Origin: Madurella fahalii
Taxonomy: Eukaryota > Ascomycota > Sordariomycetes > Sordariales
Length of the DNA stretch: 64,000 bases
NCBI GenBank assembly: GCA_029876055.1
Contig: CM056875.1
Location: 3,311,001 to 3,375,000 of the forward strand
Reading direction: 5' to 3'
The notes beneath the pieces were generated by a model. It made no database searches. It had not been told where the DNA came from and saw nothing but the letters and a program-made list of their open reading frames with translations. Each line of letters starts with the position of its first letter. The stretch's first letter is position 1. This document shows, one piece after another, positions 11,701-25,045 of the stretch. The position numbers and the translations under genes were made by a program.

Positions 11701-13346
11701 GAGAGCTCTAATCTGTCGCGCCTGCGGGTGGCGTTTGCAGGTCGCTGAGTTTGGCGACTTTGCGCTTGATCCCGATGACAGCCCTGCTTTGCTCGCCCTG
11801 CGCGATGGAATCAATATAAAGCGGAAGCATGCCAGTCTACTCGCATCGAACGTGAGGAAGGTCCAATTCCATGAGATCTCCGGGTATGGAATATCAAATG
11901 CTCAGTACCGCGACCAAAGATGCAAGTGGGCAGACGGGCGGCAGACGGGGGCCCAAAGCCGGTAGAGCCTACATCCACACCATCAAGGCTACGGACATCA
12001 TCTGCACCGCGCCTCATGTTTTGTAGGTTGCTCCATTCAGACGTACGAGATTGATGGTTGACTGGCACGGTTTCGGTTGAGTGCGAGTACGTCCAGAATC
12101 TGGTCACATGACTCATATTAAGCGCGGGCATGCACCGCAGGCTGGCGAGACGAGGCCAATCAACTCCCCGGCATCGACAGTAGGCAATGGGGGAACGGCA
12201 TGGTTGATGATCGATCATGTCTGATAGCGAGCGTTAAAATCACTGCGCGCAATGGAGAGTACGGGGTAGCTAGAAACAAATCTCCAAGAACACCCGGCTC
12301 AACCAAGCCGGCATCACATCTATTGCATCCATATTCCTAACCCCAATTCCAACGGCAATGATACAAAACAAACGTCGAGATGTCATACAAAAGTTTCCCG
12401 TTGCCGTGGAGAGTGAAAAAGGAAAGATCTATCTAAGCTCTATAGGGAAGGAGATGCAACAATGACCCTAGACATCCCAATGATCCGTCCATGCCGGAAT
12501 ACCCAATGCTGTTGAACCTATTCATCCGACCGTCCACCTATCCGGCCCATCGTCCATCATCAGGGGCGCATACATCCATCCAAACGTATGAATTTTTGTT
12601 GTTACAAGCCAAAAACAAGGGGGTATGGGGTATAGTGAGGAACAAGAACAGTGATCCAGACCAAGGAAAGTTAAGAAACGTGCGTGCCCAAAACAGCAAC
12701 AAGCTTTCCAATGAAACATGCATGCGTGGCAAAGATGTGGGAATTGTGGGGGTGCAACTCCGCCGAGGGAAGACCCCACGAACAAATGGGGTCATCCCAT
12801 TTTCCCGACCCAACGGTGTAGGACCCACCCGAGGCCCAAGCAGGTTCGAGTGAAGCCCACGTTATCCGGACCGTCAGCCTAGTCGGGCTGGACAGCGTCG
12901 GTCTTGGTGTGTGGCTGACGCTCAGCGAGGCGGCGTTAATTTCCGGGCGGCCTCCATCCAGCCGTACAGCTGACAGGGGTGTGTTTCTGTGCCGGGACCA
13001 GCGAATACGACGCGAATGTGTGTTTGGTCCGATGGGCGCCAAGTGAGGGTGGGGCTGAAGCTGAGGGTACCGAATCCTTCGTTGGGCAGAGACCAAAAGA
13101 AAAAAAATTGCGGCCCGACCTGCATAGGGCGGAAGAAGAAAAAAAGTGGGAAAATTCGCGCGAATCGTGACGCTCGCAGCAGCGTGTCGCAGGGCTGCAG
13201 GAGGGGGGAATAGCCATGCCTGGTGCAGGTACCAGGCCAATCGGGTATCTCAAGCGCGAGTCAAGATTGGCGTCAAGAATGCATGGTCGGAACCAACCGA
13301 AAATAGGCTTGTCGCATTCGTCGTGTCTTCAGTTACCGCCAGCGTA

Positions 13347-14378
13347 TCACCTCGGGTGGCGAATGGACCGGGAAATTGGCCGGTAAGGGTCTTCGACAAC
13401 GTCTTCGACGCCGTAGCTGCTGTACTCGTCGACCACAAGGACCGACGGGTGATGCGACCGTGGAGTGGTGCCAAAGGGCTCGCGAATACTGGAGTAGGTA
13501 GTCGTTGGTGGATAGCCGGCGGCGGTGGTAGTGTATGTGGAGTACTGCCGTGATGGAGAGGGAGGAACTGGGACCTGAGGTCTCGGGGCGCTCTGTCCGA
13601 GCGGCTCAATGTAGCTGTCACGCCGGTTGCGCTGGGTTCTGGAGGACGTGTTGCTGCTCTTTGCGTCGCTCTCCTCGCCCCGCGCGGTGTCGAAGCGCTT
13701 GCGCAACCGCTCGGTTTCTTCCTTCTCCCTCTCCCGCTCCCTCTCCCGCTCCTTCTCTCTCTCCTTCTCCCTCTCTTTCTCCTTACGGCGCGCCTCGCGC
13801 TCCCGCTCGCGGTCAATGCGCTCCCGTTCCTTATCCTTCTCGCGCTCCTTCTCCTTATCAGCCCTCGACTCTTTGTGTCGCTTGCTGGAGCTCCGGCGCA
13901 ACTTCTTCTCGTCGGACGACTCAGATGCGGTGGCGCTGGATGTGGTGGGGGAAGAGCTGCTCTTTCTGGCCTTCTTCAATTCCTTGACTGTTTCCTGGAG
14001 TTCGGCATTCTGCTCGACGAGGTCCTGGTTGGCCTTGGTGAGCGACTCCTTTTCTTGTCCGAGGATCTCGTTCTCGTTGTCCAATGCGGCCAGCCGCGCC
14101 TTGGTCTGGGCCAACTCGTTGCGTATTTGCGTGAAATTAGTCTCGAGTTCGGTAAATTTGGCAATCCAATCGTCCCGTTCCTTGCGCGCCGCGTCGAGAG
14201 CATGCTTCAGGTTGTATACGTGATGATCCTCGTACCCGGGGACTAGGAAGGCCGGGTCAGGATTTGACGTGCGGCTCTCGCAGTCACTGAACGAACCCAC
14301 GCCGGAGTCGCTCCGCTGATGATCGTAGTGAGACCCACCCGTGGGTGAGTCCCTGCGGAACTTGACGCTTCTGCTCAT
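13347..14378 (-). CDS. Coiled-coil protein with charged K/E/R repeat tract
   Basis: Single exon, 343 aa, from the ATG at 14378. The N-terminus MSRSVKFRRDSP is basic, followed by a Ser-rich stretch. Residues about 55-145 form a strong predicted coiled coil (LxxxNxxL heptads such as LAALDNENEILGQEKESL). Then comes a low-complexity region of alternating Lys/Glu/Arg (about 165-230), and a Pro/Ser/Tyr-rich C-terminus. I see no catalytic domain. Similar proteins occur in Sordariomycetes without assigned function, as far as I know. The K/E/R tract resembles spacers in splicing or cytoskeletal proteins, but that is composition only. It lies alone in a gene-poor stretch. Confidence 0.75.
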   Translation of the reverse strand: MSRSVKFRRDSPTGGSHYDHQRSDSGVGSFSDCESRTSNPDPAFLVPGYEDHHVYNLKHALDAARKERDDWIAKFTELETNFTQIRNELAQTKARLAALDNENEILGQEKESLTKANQDLVEQNAELQETVKELKKARKSSSSPTTSSATASESSDEKKLRRSSSKRHKESRADKEKEREKDKERERIDREREREARRKEKEREKEREKEREREREREKEETERLRKRFDTARGEESDAKSSNTSSRTQRNRRDSYIEPLGQSAPRPQVPVPPSPSRQYSTYTTTAAGYPPTTTYSSIREPFGTTPRSHHPSVLVVDEYSSYGVEDVVEDPYRPISRSIRHPR

Positions 14379-17300
14379 GTCGGCGGCAGTTGGCGATGAG
14401 GAAAGGTTGTATGTAGGCTAAAGCAGCAGAAAAGATGTGTTGTGTGCTGATTTGACCACCGTGCGTAGGAGCGCTGCAGCAGTGCCCGACTGGTCAGGTA
14501 TATAAGAGGGAAAAAAAAAAGTTGTGTGGGCTGGGCCGAGGGGTGGAAATTGGGCGGATGTGGTAGGGGGGGCGGCCCTTGGGCAGTGTCGGACTGGGCG
14601 ACCAGGGGCGGAATGGCGGGAGCAAGGCTTGGGCAAGGAATGTAGGCTGTCTCGGGTTGGGCCTCAATTATAAATAAAAGGACCGGGTATAAGAGAAAAC
14701 CAGTTTACCCCTTGTTGGGCAGGAACAGAGCTCGCTCGAGATAAAAATTGCGCTCCAGGTCCGTGACGAGGCGGACATGCGAAGATGAAGAAACCAAAAT
14801 CCGAATCGCCGCACACAATCGTATTTATTGGTCTAGGACTTTTGGAGGGCGGCTGCTGCCTTCGCGACAGCGCTCAAGAAGGCAATGCAGAAGCGGCCGC
14901 GAGAGCGAAGGTGTGGGATCGATCCCAAAAGGGGGGAACCACATGGAAGGTGGAGGAGGGAGGGGTGTCAAGGTATCCGTCCCGTTTGCATCCCCCCTGG
15001 CATGAGAAAGAAATTTGGAGTCATACTCTAGTGTAGGGTCCCCGCCCCGACAACCGACCGCAAGGCTCACCGAGAACCGGGGAGTGGACGAAAGGCACAC
15101 CACCCCTCTGTTCCAAGTTGTCACGTCTTGCGCGTCCAGTCGACCGTGTTCAAACGGCATAGCGCGAATCCGTCCCCCGCTGTGCATCATCGAAGAGGCA
15201 TGGGCTGGCAAAAGTCAAGTGGTCGATTTTGCGGCAGTGCAAGCCTGACGCCTCTGGCATTCGACAAGGCATTTTTTGGGAATTTCGGGCAGGGGTTCCC
15301 ATCGTCCCACAACGAAAATGCCAAGCGCCCACTCCCGATCCTTCCTTTGACCGAAAATTTTTTGCCTTTTTGCCGTGGAAAACAGGGTGGAAATTTGGTC
15401 GTTGCGGTCTCGGCGGCACCAAAAATGGGACAAACGGCGTCTCCATGCCCTATCTCTGGCGAACCATGGCCTTGGTAGCAAGGTGCGACGGCTCTTTGTT
15501 CCCGTACTTCCCGCCAGCGCACTTTTAGCGACGGGCTTTCGCTGGCAGCCAAATTGTCAGGGAATCGCTTGTTGCCCATGGTAGACGTCGACAGCCAAAG
15601 TTTGCGGCGAACGGGCGAATCAGCAGGACGCGATGGCATGCCGGGGGTTTCTCTGGCGGCGATCCGCGCTAGGTTTGGCGGCGGCCGCAGAGGGTGAGTC
15701 ACGGCGAATGTGATGCCTCTCTTCATGCATTCCATGCAGCAAGTACGGAGTAAACTTGGGCTTGAATCCAATCTTCACCATTTAGCGTAGGACGTCTCAA
15801 GACCCTCCTAGGCAAGAACCCCGGTGCTTGTCGTTGCCAAGGATAGTAGGGCAGAGCGAGGACTCCACGGTTCGAGCAGGGGGTCACCGTTGCTCTCCAC
15901 GAAATGGGGCTTAGTGGCGTTGTTTAGATTGACAGCAAGAATATACGCATACCAACAGAGCTTGCCAACGTCCTGAAAATTCAAGCCACGCTGCACATCT
16001 TCCAATGCGCCGTATCTGCACCCCCGACTCAGGACAGGCACATCACTACGGCCAGTTCCTGTTGCTCTGAGCGAGGTTTGCTTCAGTTGGATTCGGAGAC
16101 TCCCTGCCGCCTTGCAACCTGCAGCATCTGGGTCAGAATCAACGGCTGGATGCAAGTCATTGTGGTTACCTGGGGCTTCCAGTGATAGAACCGTACCTAC
16201 ACGTACATTACATTGTCGACCGCTGCAGGTCGCAGCCCCACCACAAGCTGCTGGCATGTGCTTCCAGATTTGGTCCACAAACGACTATGTACTATGTAGC
16301 TGGTGATGGGCCAGTCGAACCCACCACTTTCGCCGAGAACTTGCGGCAACTTGCAGCGGTAGGGGGTGGGGCCGCTCCTATCCATCCGGCAGCAGAAGTG
16401 TCCACTCTGGCCGCTCCCTCGATAGAGCCGCGACCGGTTGACTCATGAAACCAGCGGATCTGCACAAGGGCTCTGCCGGTTGACGCTTCGAACCGCCGTA
16501 CGATCAGCAGACAGTATTGTGGGCGGATGTTGCTGCGGGGAACACGCATTCATCCAGTCAGGCATCAGCCTCGATATTGCGGGGCAGCCGCACCCCCCTT
16601 TTCTGCCCTCTGCTCAGATGAGCACTTGTATCGACAGGCAGACGGAACGAGACCGCGCTTTTGCGCGATAAGAGGAGTTCTGCGCGAAAGTGTGTCACAT
16701 CAATGGTGCGAGAACCTCGACGGACGCATCCCATATGTGCTTTGCATTATTTTCCCGCCTTTTTATTGGGCATTGGCTCAACATGTCCTATTATATGGAT
16801 GTGGATGAAAGTGAGCAGCGATAACGGCCCGACAGATTATCTTATCCAACCCAAACTCGGTGGCCGTGATGTGTGTGGTTGACGGAAAATACACTCCAAA
16901 CCAAGAGATGATTGCGGGGGAGGGGCAAGCCCAAGTGCTTGTCTTGGCGGCGGGGTGGCCTCCGTCTCTGCCAAGGGATCTCGCCAAAAAGCCTCCCTGT
17001 CAAACTGTGGATTACGCAGCTGCGCAGGCAGTGCGCGCACCAGAATCACGGATTATCGACAATTACCACATCTGGACAACTTAACTACACTACGGCACCG
17101 TCGCTCTAGACACAGGATCCATGCTTCGGAGCCGGAAACGCCAAGCAGGGTGGTTTGGATAATGGGCTAGAACAACCCCCCTCCCACCGCCAAGGGCACG
17201 GCGACCGGCCCCGTTCATTGTCATACCCTGGCGTCTCACAACCATTTACACAACAGCGCCCATCAGGGTGGACATGAAAACAAAACCCGAACAGCCGGAA

Positions 17301-18741
17301 TCGCGGCAAGGCGAGGCGGAAGTGGCCGGCCGAGCAAACCGGGGAAAAACAGATGCTGTTCTCAAACTCCAAAACCAGGGAAGCACAGCACATGATTCCG
17401 TAAGTGGTGGAGCGTATTCCCCATAACCGATAAGGGACGCCTAGCTAGGCATGCGAGCAAGCATGCAAGCAGGCAACTCCCGACGGCTCGTACAATCCTA
17501 ATGCCCCACCCTTGATCAACTAACCCTGAGGGAAGATCCCCATGCCACGACCCGACCCCACTGCGCCCCACCGGAGCTCTCTTACCCTCGCCGAGGTGAA
17601 GAGACGGCAGTCGTTGTCACCTAGGTATGCGTCCACGGCCAGGCATCAGTGGGGGATCAAACGAGACAGAGACACAGTGTCTATTCCGTCCCACGCGTAT
17701 CGATACCTTACACATGCACGAAGCTCGGAAAACACGTTTCCGTGTCTTTCGGAGACATAGGAAGAGAATCAGGCCCTGTTGCCACCCTTTCAGGCAACCT
17801 ATGTTTAGTGTTGTGGCATGCCCTAATAAGCCATGTACATGCCGAGGGTCACACCACGCCACACGACCGGCTGACGCTCACCGGAACTCGAACTGGCCAG
17901 TTTCGAGCCACCAACTTCTCATCTTAGATGGCATCCACGTAATGGACAGCAAACAGCATCGGCATATTCGCCACCGATATGTGCTAATCGAAAGGAGCAG
18001 AGTGTGTTATATTTAGCCAAAAAGAAAAAATTATTTTTAGAGGATTTTGCTCTAGCGTTAGCTCCATGTTTACGAGCAGCATTTCCCTTTTTAGCTAATA
18101 TCGTCCCAAATCAGTATCTCAAGCATTCGCCGATGCTGTAACCACAGGCCTAAGTAGTGTACATGTCCACAGTCCATGGCAGTGAAGACGGGGCTCAATC
18201 TCAGCTCTCACTGGTTATGTTTCCCTTCCGTAGCCGGTTAGATAGATAGATAGGCATAAACACATACGAGACGAAATAGAACCTCGGCGTTCAAAGACGT
18301 GTCTCATGTAATGAAGCAAAACTTTTCCGTTTCCCCCATCGTAAATCGTACACACACCCGACTGAAAAGTTAGGAAAATTAGATAGTGTACTGTCGAAAG
18401 GCCAAGATCGTGTGAAGGTGCTCCCGCGGCCGCTCTCGCATGTATCCTGAAAAGAGAAAGCAAGGGACGCAGAGATGCAACAATGACGATGGCAGAGAGT
18501 GAGGATGCTTGCTCTGGAGGGGTGGGATGTTAGATCCAAAGCAACGTGAAAGGATCAAATGGTTGCGTTGGTTAAGCTCACTTCATCCATCCAGTCTAAG
18601 AGAAAAATGAATTGCTTGTGCTCTAGAACCCGATCCCCCCGTGTCGAGTGAGGAAACCCAGTTGCGGAGGTCGTGAACCCCATGGTCGAGTCCAAGAATA
18701 AGAGGTGCCTGATGATGCTAGGCGACGACCGGTCTGCGAAC
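14379..18741. other. Intergenic, nothing supported
   Basis: 4.4 kb between the two coiled-coil genes. Many overlapping short frames on both strands have no domain character. A (GATA)n run sits near 18,240-18,254. No tRNA box A/box B pair or transposon end was found by eye. Confidence 0.5.
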
Positions 18742-19365
18742 TTAGAACCCGTTACGAATGCGGATACGCTCCTCGATCTCAAGCTTGCGCTTGAGGGCAG
18801 CGTTCTCCTGCATGATGTCGTCCATGCTCTCACGCATGCGCTCCATGCGGCGGTTGGCGTCCTCGAAACCGCGCTTGGCTTCGTCGTAGCGGCGGCGCCA
18901 ATCTTCCACCTCTCTTTTTCGTTTTTCGGTCTCGAGGGTGGCGCGGCTGACGCGGGACTCGAGTGCTTCTCTAAGTTGGCGGGTAAGGTCGCGGATCTGG
19001 GCCGTAAGGTTGTTGTTCTCGACCTCGAGATGAGCGTTCTTCTTGCGTAAGCCCTTCAGCTTGCTGTCTTTACGGGCCTCGTTGTCCGAGTTGGCGTCGA
19101 GAGACCGCTGGAGGTCCTCATTCTCGCGCTGAAGTTGTTCGACCCAGACGCGGTGGCGCTGCAGCTCCGTGTCCCTGTCACTTAGGTCGAGCCGGAGGAT
19201 GTGGTTCTCGCGAACCAGCTGGTCGTACGTGGGCTCATGTGCCCTCATGTCGGTGAAGTCGTCCACGAGGCGGTGGACGCGCTCCTCGCTGTGATTTCTA
19301 CGTCGACTCCGGCCGCTTCTGGTAGGCCGACTTCCTAGATCGAATGATACCCGGCGACTGGGCAT
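18742..19365 (-). CDS. Small coiled-coil protein
   Basis: Single exon, 207 aa, ATG at 19365 and TAA at 18742. After a basic N-terminus (MPSRRVSFDLGSRPTRSGR), nearly the whole protein from residue ~45 is predicted coiled coil with repeated ENxxL/ExxNxxL heptads. It ends in KRKLEIEERIRIRNGF. It has no enzymatic motif, signal peptide or membrane segment. Its start (R-x-V-x-F) resembles that of the coiled-coil protein at 13347-14378 (S-V-K-F), but the similarity is too short to claim paralogy. The sustained heptads and clean single frame argue for a real gene. Function is unknown. Confidence 0.7.
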   Translation of the reverse strand: MPSRRVSFDLGSRPTRSGRSRRRNHSEERVHRLVDDFTDMRAHEPTYDQLVRENHILRLDLSDRDTELQRHRVWVEQLQRENEDLQRSLDANSDNEARKDSKLKGLRKKNAHLEVENNNLTAQIRDLTRQLREALESRVSRATLETEKRKREVEDWRRRYDEAKRGFEDANRRMERMRESMDDIMQENAALKRKLEIEERIRIRNGF

Positions 19366-22300
19366 ATGGAGCAGGATGTGAATCTTAGAGGAGCTTATAC
19401 GTTGGATGCTTGTCTGGGCTTATGGAGTATGGGGTATAGGGTAGTGTTGGGACGAGGAGAGACGAGTGCAGTTGGCGGGGGGGGTCTGGGGCTTTTAAAG
19501 TAGGAATCGGCTAGGTAGCACACCATCCAAGAAGCAGACCACGGGTTCAAGGGGGTCCCGAGGAAAGAAGATATTCGATAAGGCTGAAGGAAAAGATTGC
19601 TAGTGACATGCATGCGGGTGATTTTGCATGCGTTGCGTGGGGTAGCGAATAACAGATCAACAGAGATTAGGCCATGCTTCAAGCGGACGGGAAGGGCTCG
19701 GACCAGGGGAGTGATCCAGGCACATGTTGGAATGAGACTTCTTATTCGAAGAGCATGGTAGGTACGGGTACCCGTGGGAGCCGGGAACAAGGTGAAGGGG
19801 TTGGTGGTGTAGGGATGGGTGTGTGACACCGAAGGTGAGTGACAGTGGGGGCACAAGGCGTCCAAGCACGGCCACACCAGGCCGATTTCTCCACGCTTCG
19901 AACTGGAAGAGTCATGACAGAGACGCGGGGACAACAGCGGTCACCGCCGGCGACCTCACAAGCTTGAGCGGCCGCTCATCGAGACCGCTGGCGTCAGACG
20001 GTTGATAGGATACTGCATGGTGGGGCATCCACAATCTCGGTGCCTGATTCTGAGCTCGGAATCCAGGCAAGGACACGATCAACACTAAGAGACATGTTGT
20101 TGAGGTTGCCCCGCGCCCCACCAGTCCTGTGGCTCGCACTCGCTGCAATGTTCTTCAGAGGCGAGAGGCCATTGAGATGCCGACGGCGGCGGCGGCGCAG
20201 AGAAACCTGATTTCTAGATGCGGGCGCGTATGTGCGGCGGTCTGGGGTGTCGATGAGTTGCAGCCGGATTTCGCTGCAAGATGGCGTGCGTGCAATTTTG
20301 CATTAAACAGAGTGGCGGTACGCCTTTTGGGGACATGGTGTAGGCACAATACAGGTTATGTTAGTGTACCGTGCAATGTACAGTATGCAACAATAGGCGC
20401 TGTCAGTCGCTGTCAGTGAGGTCATTGTTTTCTTTCCGTCCAGGCTCACTGCTGAGTGGTCGGCCAGTCGCCATGCGCCAAACCCGGAAGTCTGGTTCCA
20501 AAACAGCGGGAGGCCTGCCATGTGAAATCACTAGGCAGCCAATCAGCAGGATACAGCCGATGCCACCACCTTCCGCTTTTCCCTTTTTTTTTTTCTTCTT
20601 CAAGCTCGTTTAGTTATCCCTGCAACTGTCCCCTAATCCAACGCGTCAAACTCGAACCCCTCGGGTCAAACAGTCGGCTGCCACGTACAGTGCATCCAGT
20701 TTAGTGCAACTGACATCTACTTGAGTCTTTTTCTTCCCATCCCCTCCCACAGTGCCGTTCCTCCTCAGATCTTTCCTCTATCGCCATGCCACAGCCTTGC
20801 AGTCTTGTTCCCCCAGCACCTCTTCCTTTGCCGCTCGCGTGTATGCGTGTGGCAGCCAGGGAAGTCGAGAACGTATGATCTCCCTCTAATATGACGACTG
20901 AGGCTGTAAGGCTCAGCCGCGGCTGGGGTTGGTGCCTTTTCCCCTTCTCTTTTTCTTCCACTTGCTTGAACCAACAAGGCTGTGCAGCGTAGGACTCGCT
21001 CATCGCTTCCATCGCTACATTAATAATCAGTTCGATTGGCACACACGCCGCAATTTTGCTGTGCCGGCGCCGCACATATCTCGATATCATCTCTCAGCTG
21101 AGCAGGGAATTGAACCAGCATAGAAGAAAAGAGGCCGCCTCGTTGTCAGGCTCCCTCTTCTGTTCCTTCTTCCACACTGTGACGTCCATCGTGATATTCT
21201 GCGGTCAGATGTTCGCAAAGTTTCTTGCTCCGCTTGGAAAATGACACGGCACAGCCACATCTGCGCAGTTTCACGGAGTCGTCATCTTATCCCGCAGAAA
21301 TTGGGACGAAGCACTGAGGCATCGGGAGAATTCGACTTCAAAGGCCACCAAGGCTACCGCAATCCTGGGAATCTGGCCAGGCGCCTCGTCGGCCACCACC
21401 CGTACGTGTCCAGTCTAGCCGATGTTTCGGCTCGATGGCTGTGCTGGGCCGTATGGCGTCTCGATCCCCTTCCCTCCCACCCGCCCCCCGTTCCACAGAC
21501 AAGCAGCACCACCGACGAGGCGGATCGGGGGAAACGAGTCTGGGTGTCTGGGTGGGGGGCGGACAGCGTGGGGAGCCCGTTGTTGCCGTTGCCCAAAGGT
21601 TGCGCAGAGCTCTGGAGATGGGGACCGGTAGCCCTCTGGGTAACGTAGCCAAGCAACGTGCGTGGAACAGCCTGCGGCACTATGGTATGGCAGGACTATC
21701 CTCAATTTCTCACAGGCTTGATCACAGATTCCATTGTTGCCGTCATGCGCCACCCGCTCTCTTCCGGTACAGCATCCAGATATGCCTCCGGCTCACTCAC
21801 ACCTCGACTTGCACTGTACGAATTTGCTAAAGCAGTGTCACCCGCCTGGAAGTGGTATCGACGCCCCACGGAGAGGATTTTGGGTGATACCGTACCGATA
21901 CGAAGTGTGCCGGGCTGTTAGGTCTGTTGCCTTGCCAGTTCCTTCCTGCTTCGGAGGACCTTTTCAGAGTTAGTGAAGCCCGACGGGGAACTTCAGGCGC
22001 TGTGGGAGTGGGAGCAAAGGCATGATCGTCGGGGATACTTTCCCCTGCCCGCAAATCCACCTGGGACAAGACATACGCCCACACCCACCCCACCCCACGC
22101 CCATGCCCACCCTACTCTCGTCATCGTCGATGGAATGGGCAGCCCGACAGGCCTTAAGGCAAACAGCGCGGGTGCGTCTCAGGTGAGCACGGCCAGCTTA
22201 AGATGGCATCGGCGCTTGTTGCTCCCGGGGCTTAGCAGCGGACTTTTCCCTCTGTCCCCCAGCAAACATAAGACTGTCGATATAACCGGCCGTCAGCAGG

Positions 22301-24729
22301 TGTACGGACAGAGTACGTTCTCAGTTGAGTCAGGCCAGTCCGACATGGCATCCTCGTTTGCTACCAGGGGTGCCAGTGCTGCAGAAGCCCAGGATTGCTA
22401 TCGGCCACTACCAAATTCGGGGCTGTCGGCGTAACTATCAAGCAGGGTGAATACGTACATGGCACGTCTCGCGTCTGCCTGGCCTGGCTTAGTCTGGAAT
22501 GCCACGACGTGTCGTGGTTTCTACTAAGCCTTAGGCCCGCGTGCCTCCCGCTTTTCTCGGCAGGCGTCTGACTTCCTCTTTTCTTTGTGCTTCTGCTCAC
22601 TCGGTGAGCGGCGCCAGCGTTTCAACCGAAGCGGTGGTGGCTAGTTGCCTTGTCCGACTCATCCCGTCTTTCCCGTGCATACGAGGCCATCTATTGCCAC
22701 CGGGGGTACCCGCTGTTCTCGTGGTATGTTAGTGCGTAGGAAGATTCCGGCTGAGATAACGGCAGCTCAGTCGTCAGTACTAGAGGGGTTTATTGGGCAG
22801 GCCTTTGGATGTTGGATCCACAGTGGTACGGGCTGCGCAGGACTTGGGCAGCGGGGTGCTATCGTGGTACCGCCATGCCATGGCGCCTGGTCTGGTCTGG
22901 TGGTGTGGTGTGGTGTGGAACCAGTTGTCTCGGTGAAGCAGCGAGCACGGCCGGGGATGGAAGCGTGTTTTCTCGGTACCTTGTTAAGGCAGGTAGGTCA
23001 GCCCCGGTTGCCTTGTCTTCGGGGTTTCGGGATGTTGAGCCTTGCTGCCACGATGCCCATTCCTATCCTCGCCCTTCGGCATCACCACGTGCTTGTGTAT
23101 ATGTGTTGTCCGTACTTCTGCACTGTGACATGCGTAAGCTTTCCTTTACATTCCGAGTCCTGACCACATGTGGAAGTTATCTTGCGTAATCGGGGCGATT
23201 CCGGTGCCGGTGCACTACATCAGGGAAGCCGCAGAACTGAGATTGAGTGAAGACACAGCAACAAGCAGTACGGCGGTTGACCTTCTTTTTAAAGGGGATC
23301 TGCTGTCTTCAAATAGACTTGTTGGTCGCCCTCTAATCGCCGGGGCGTAAGACTGGGGTCAGCTGAGGTACCCGCTGAGTAACTTATGCGCAGCTGCGAG
23401 GAAAGTCGCAGAGGTGTCGTTACGTTGATTCGTGTTGAGGGTTGGTGTCATCGAGAATTAATTGCTTACTGCGGCAGTCAACATTAGGGTAGCTGCGAGC
23501 GCAAGACGGCGCATTATATTAGCATCCGCTTACCTACTTTCTATGCTTTTTGGTACGGTGTAACGGGCGGCCGGGACTTATAGAGGATTTCAGAAGTTAA
23601 ATGATTTGAAGCTCGAGCACGCCTCATCCGCGGTTCCCGCTCCAGATCCGGAGCGCTCAAACTGATGAATCGAATATGGAATCATTACGGGTCTCGTCAT
23701 CCAGGGAAAACCTAACTCATGCCACTCAGTTGGTTGACCACCTTCAACTGGCAGCGTATTTTGAAGCTGAGGCTTTCAGTTATCCTCGCGTCACAACAAC
23801 CTGACTAGGACACCTCGCAGGATCCTCTTCCTTGCTGTGTCGGAAAGCTTCTCTTTTCTGGCCAGATCCAGAAGGTCACTGGTGAAGTAACGATGGATGA
23901 AAAGGAGATGCTCGGGTACCGTATCCACTACGACCCGCAGATTGGAACATTCGGCAATAGCTCTATGTGATCTTTCCGCTCTTGGTCAGCGGCATATGCC
24001 GGGAGGGGCTTCAGCATCTTCTTACATACATAAGGTAGTCAGGTATCTCTACCGTAACGCAGTCTCCTGTCTAAGTATGGTACCTTGTGAGGTTACATAA
24101 AGGTAGTGCAACACAGCTCTCGTTGATCAAGACTCCCTCGTTCTAATCGTGTTCCGAACAATTTCAGGAAACAGCTTACTCGTCAGCCATGTCATGATAC
24201 AGCACGACCCCGCCGTCGGTCATTAGTGTAGCTTCTTTCCTCGTCGATTGTCTCCGTTAGTTCATAACGCCATGTCACCGCACTAAAACGGCATGTCTAA
24301 CGTGAACAACCTGGGAAGTATCAGGTATGCTCAAAGATAGCATTACGAGTACCAAATTCCGCTGCAAACATGTGCTTGATCAGCCACTATTCTTGATTGC
24401 GTAGGAAATCTGTACTTTCTTTGAGGGGAAAAGGCAGGCCCGGAGTATCTCGGTCAAATCACTAAGAGAGAATCGTGTGAGGACCGTAAGGGAAACGGGG
24501 CTCCTGTTCGGGACGAGTCTAGGCAGTGGGCGATGGTATGTTTACTTCAGGAGCGAAGATAGCATGATAAGCAACGTCTAGAACGGGCCACGCGGCGTGC
24601 TCTAATCATTATCATAATCCTACAGCTTGGCGACGTCTCTGTTTAAGTTCAGGGCTCCACAATGCCATCCATCTGCGACAGTCCTTTTAATCGTTTCGAT
24701 GACACTAATCCCTGTTCGAAGCACAATAT
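19366..24729. other. Gene-poor intergenic region
   Basis: 5.4 kb with no supportable gene. Frames on both strands are short and lack domains. A T-rich run lies near 20,583-20,600. GC is moderate, so this is not uniformly RIP-degraded DNA. Confidence 0.5.
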
Positions 24730-24734
24730 TCGGG

Positions 24735-25045
24735 TCTGAATTCAGTCACATCACTCATGTCTATAACCCCTAGGAGATAGGTAGTAGCCTCTGTTAGATC
24801 ATTTATTGGCTTGTACTATCTTGTCTAATAGTAGTCTGCAATACGATCTAGCACATCGCTTGTGGCTTCTACACGGGTGGATATGCCTTTTTTAAATATA
24901 CTAATGATATCGAGCTGGGGGCTATCTTCATCGGGGTATACAAGGGCTTGTAGCCCCTTGTTAAATGGTAGAGTAGCGATCCAATTGAAAACTACTCCGT
25001 CTCCGGGTTGTATCGACCGAATCGTCCCAGAGCAGCCGCACTACG
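24735..25045 (-). pseudogene. Degraded minus-strand coding relic, unidentified
   Basis: One minus-strand frame reads as plausible protein for about 95 codons, including IQPGDGVVFNWIATLPF, LVYPDEDSPQLDIISIF and STRVEATSDVLDRIADYY. It is interrupted by TAG stops after DYY and nearby. The stops are explainable by CAG or TGG changes. I do not recognise the family. It shares strand and decay style with the relic at 25,643-26,380. Confidence 0.35.

Larger units (their letters stand above)
9679..13346. other. Gene-poor region with degraded coding relics
   Basis: No intact gene is supported. Content includes an AT-rich patch at about 10,540-11,050, a 20-bp perfect palindrome at 10,261-10,280, a short Cys-rich minus-strand frame at 10,196-10,275 and a frame-broken plus-strand relic at about 11,390-11,700. 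Open frames in 12,400-13,340 have no family character. Confidence 0.5.

Noticed and set aside
13627..14223. 198-codon plus-strand frame rich in Ser/Leu/Arg
   Set aside because: Antisense shadow of the K/E/R coiled-coil gene.
21100..21125. Possible tRNA box B (GGTTCAATTCC on the minus strand)
   Set aside because: No complementary T-stem or acceptor stem and no box A at the right distance.
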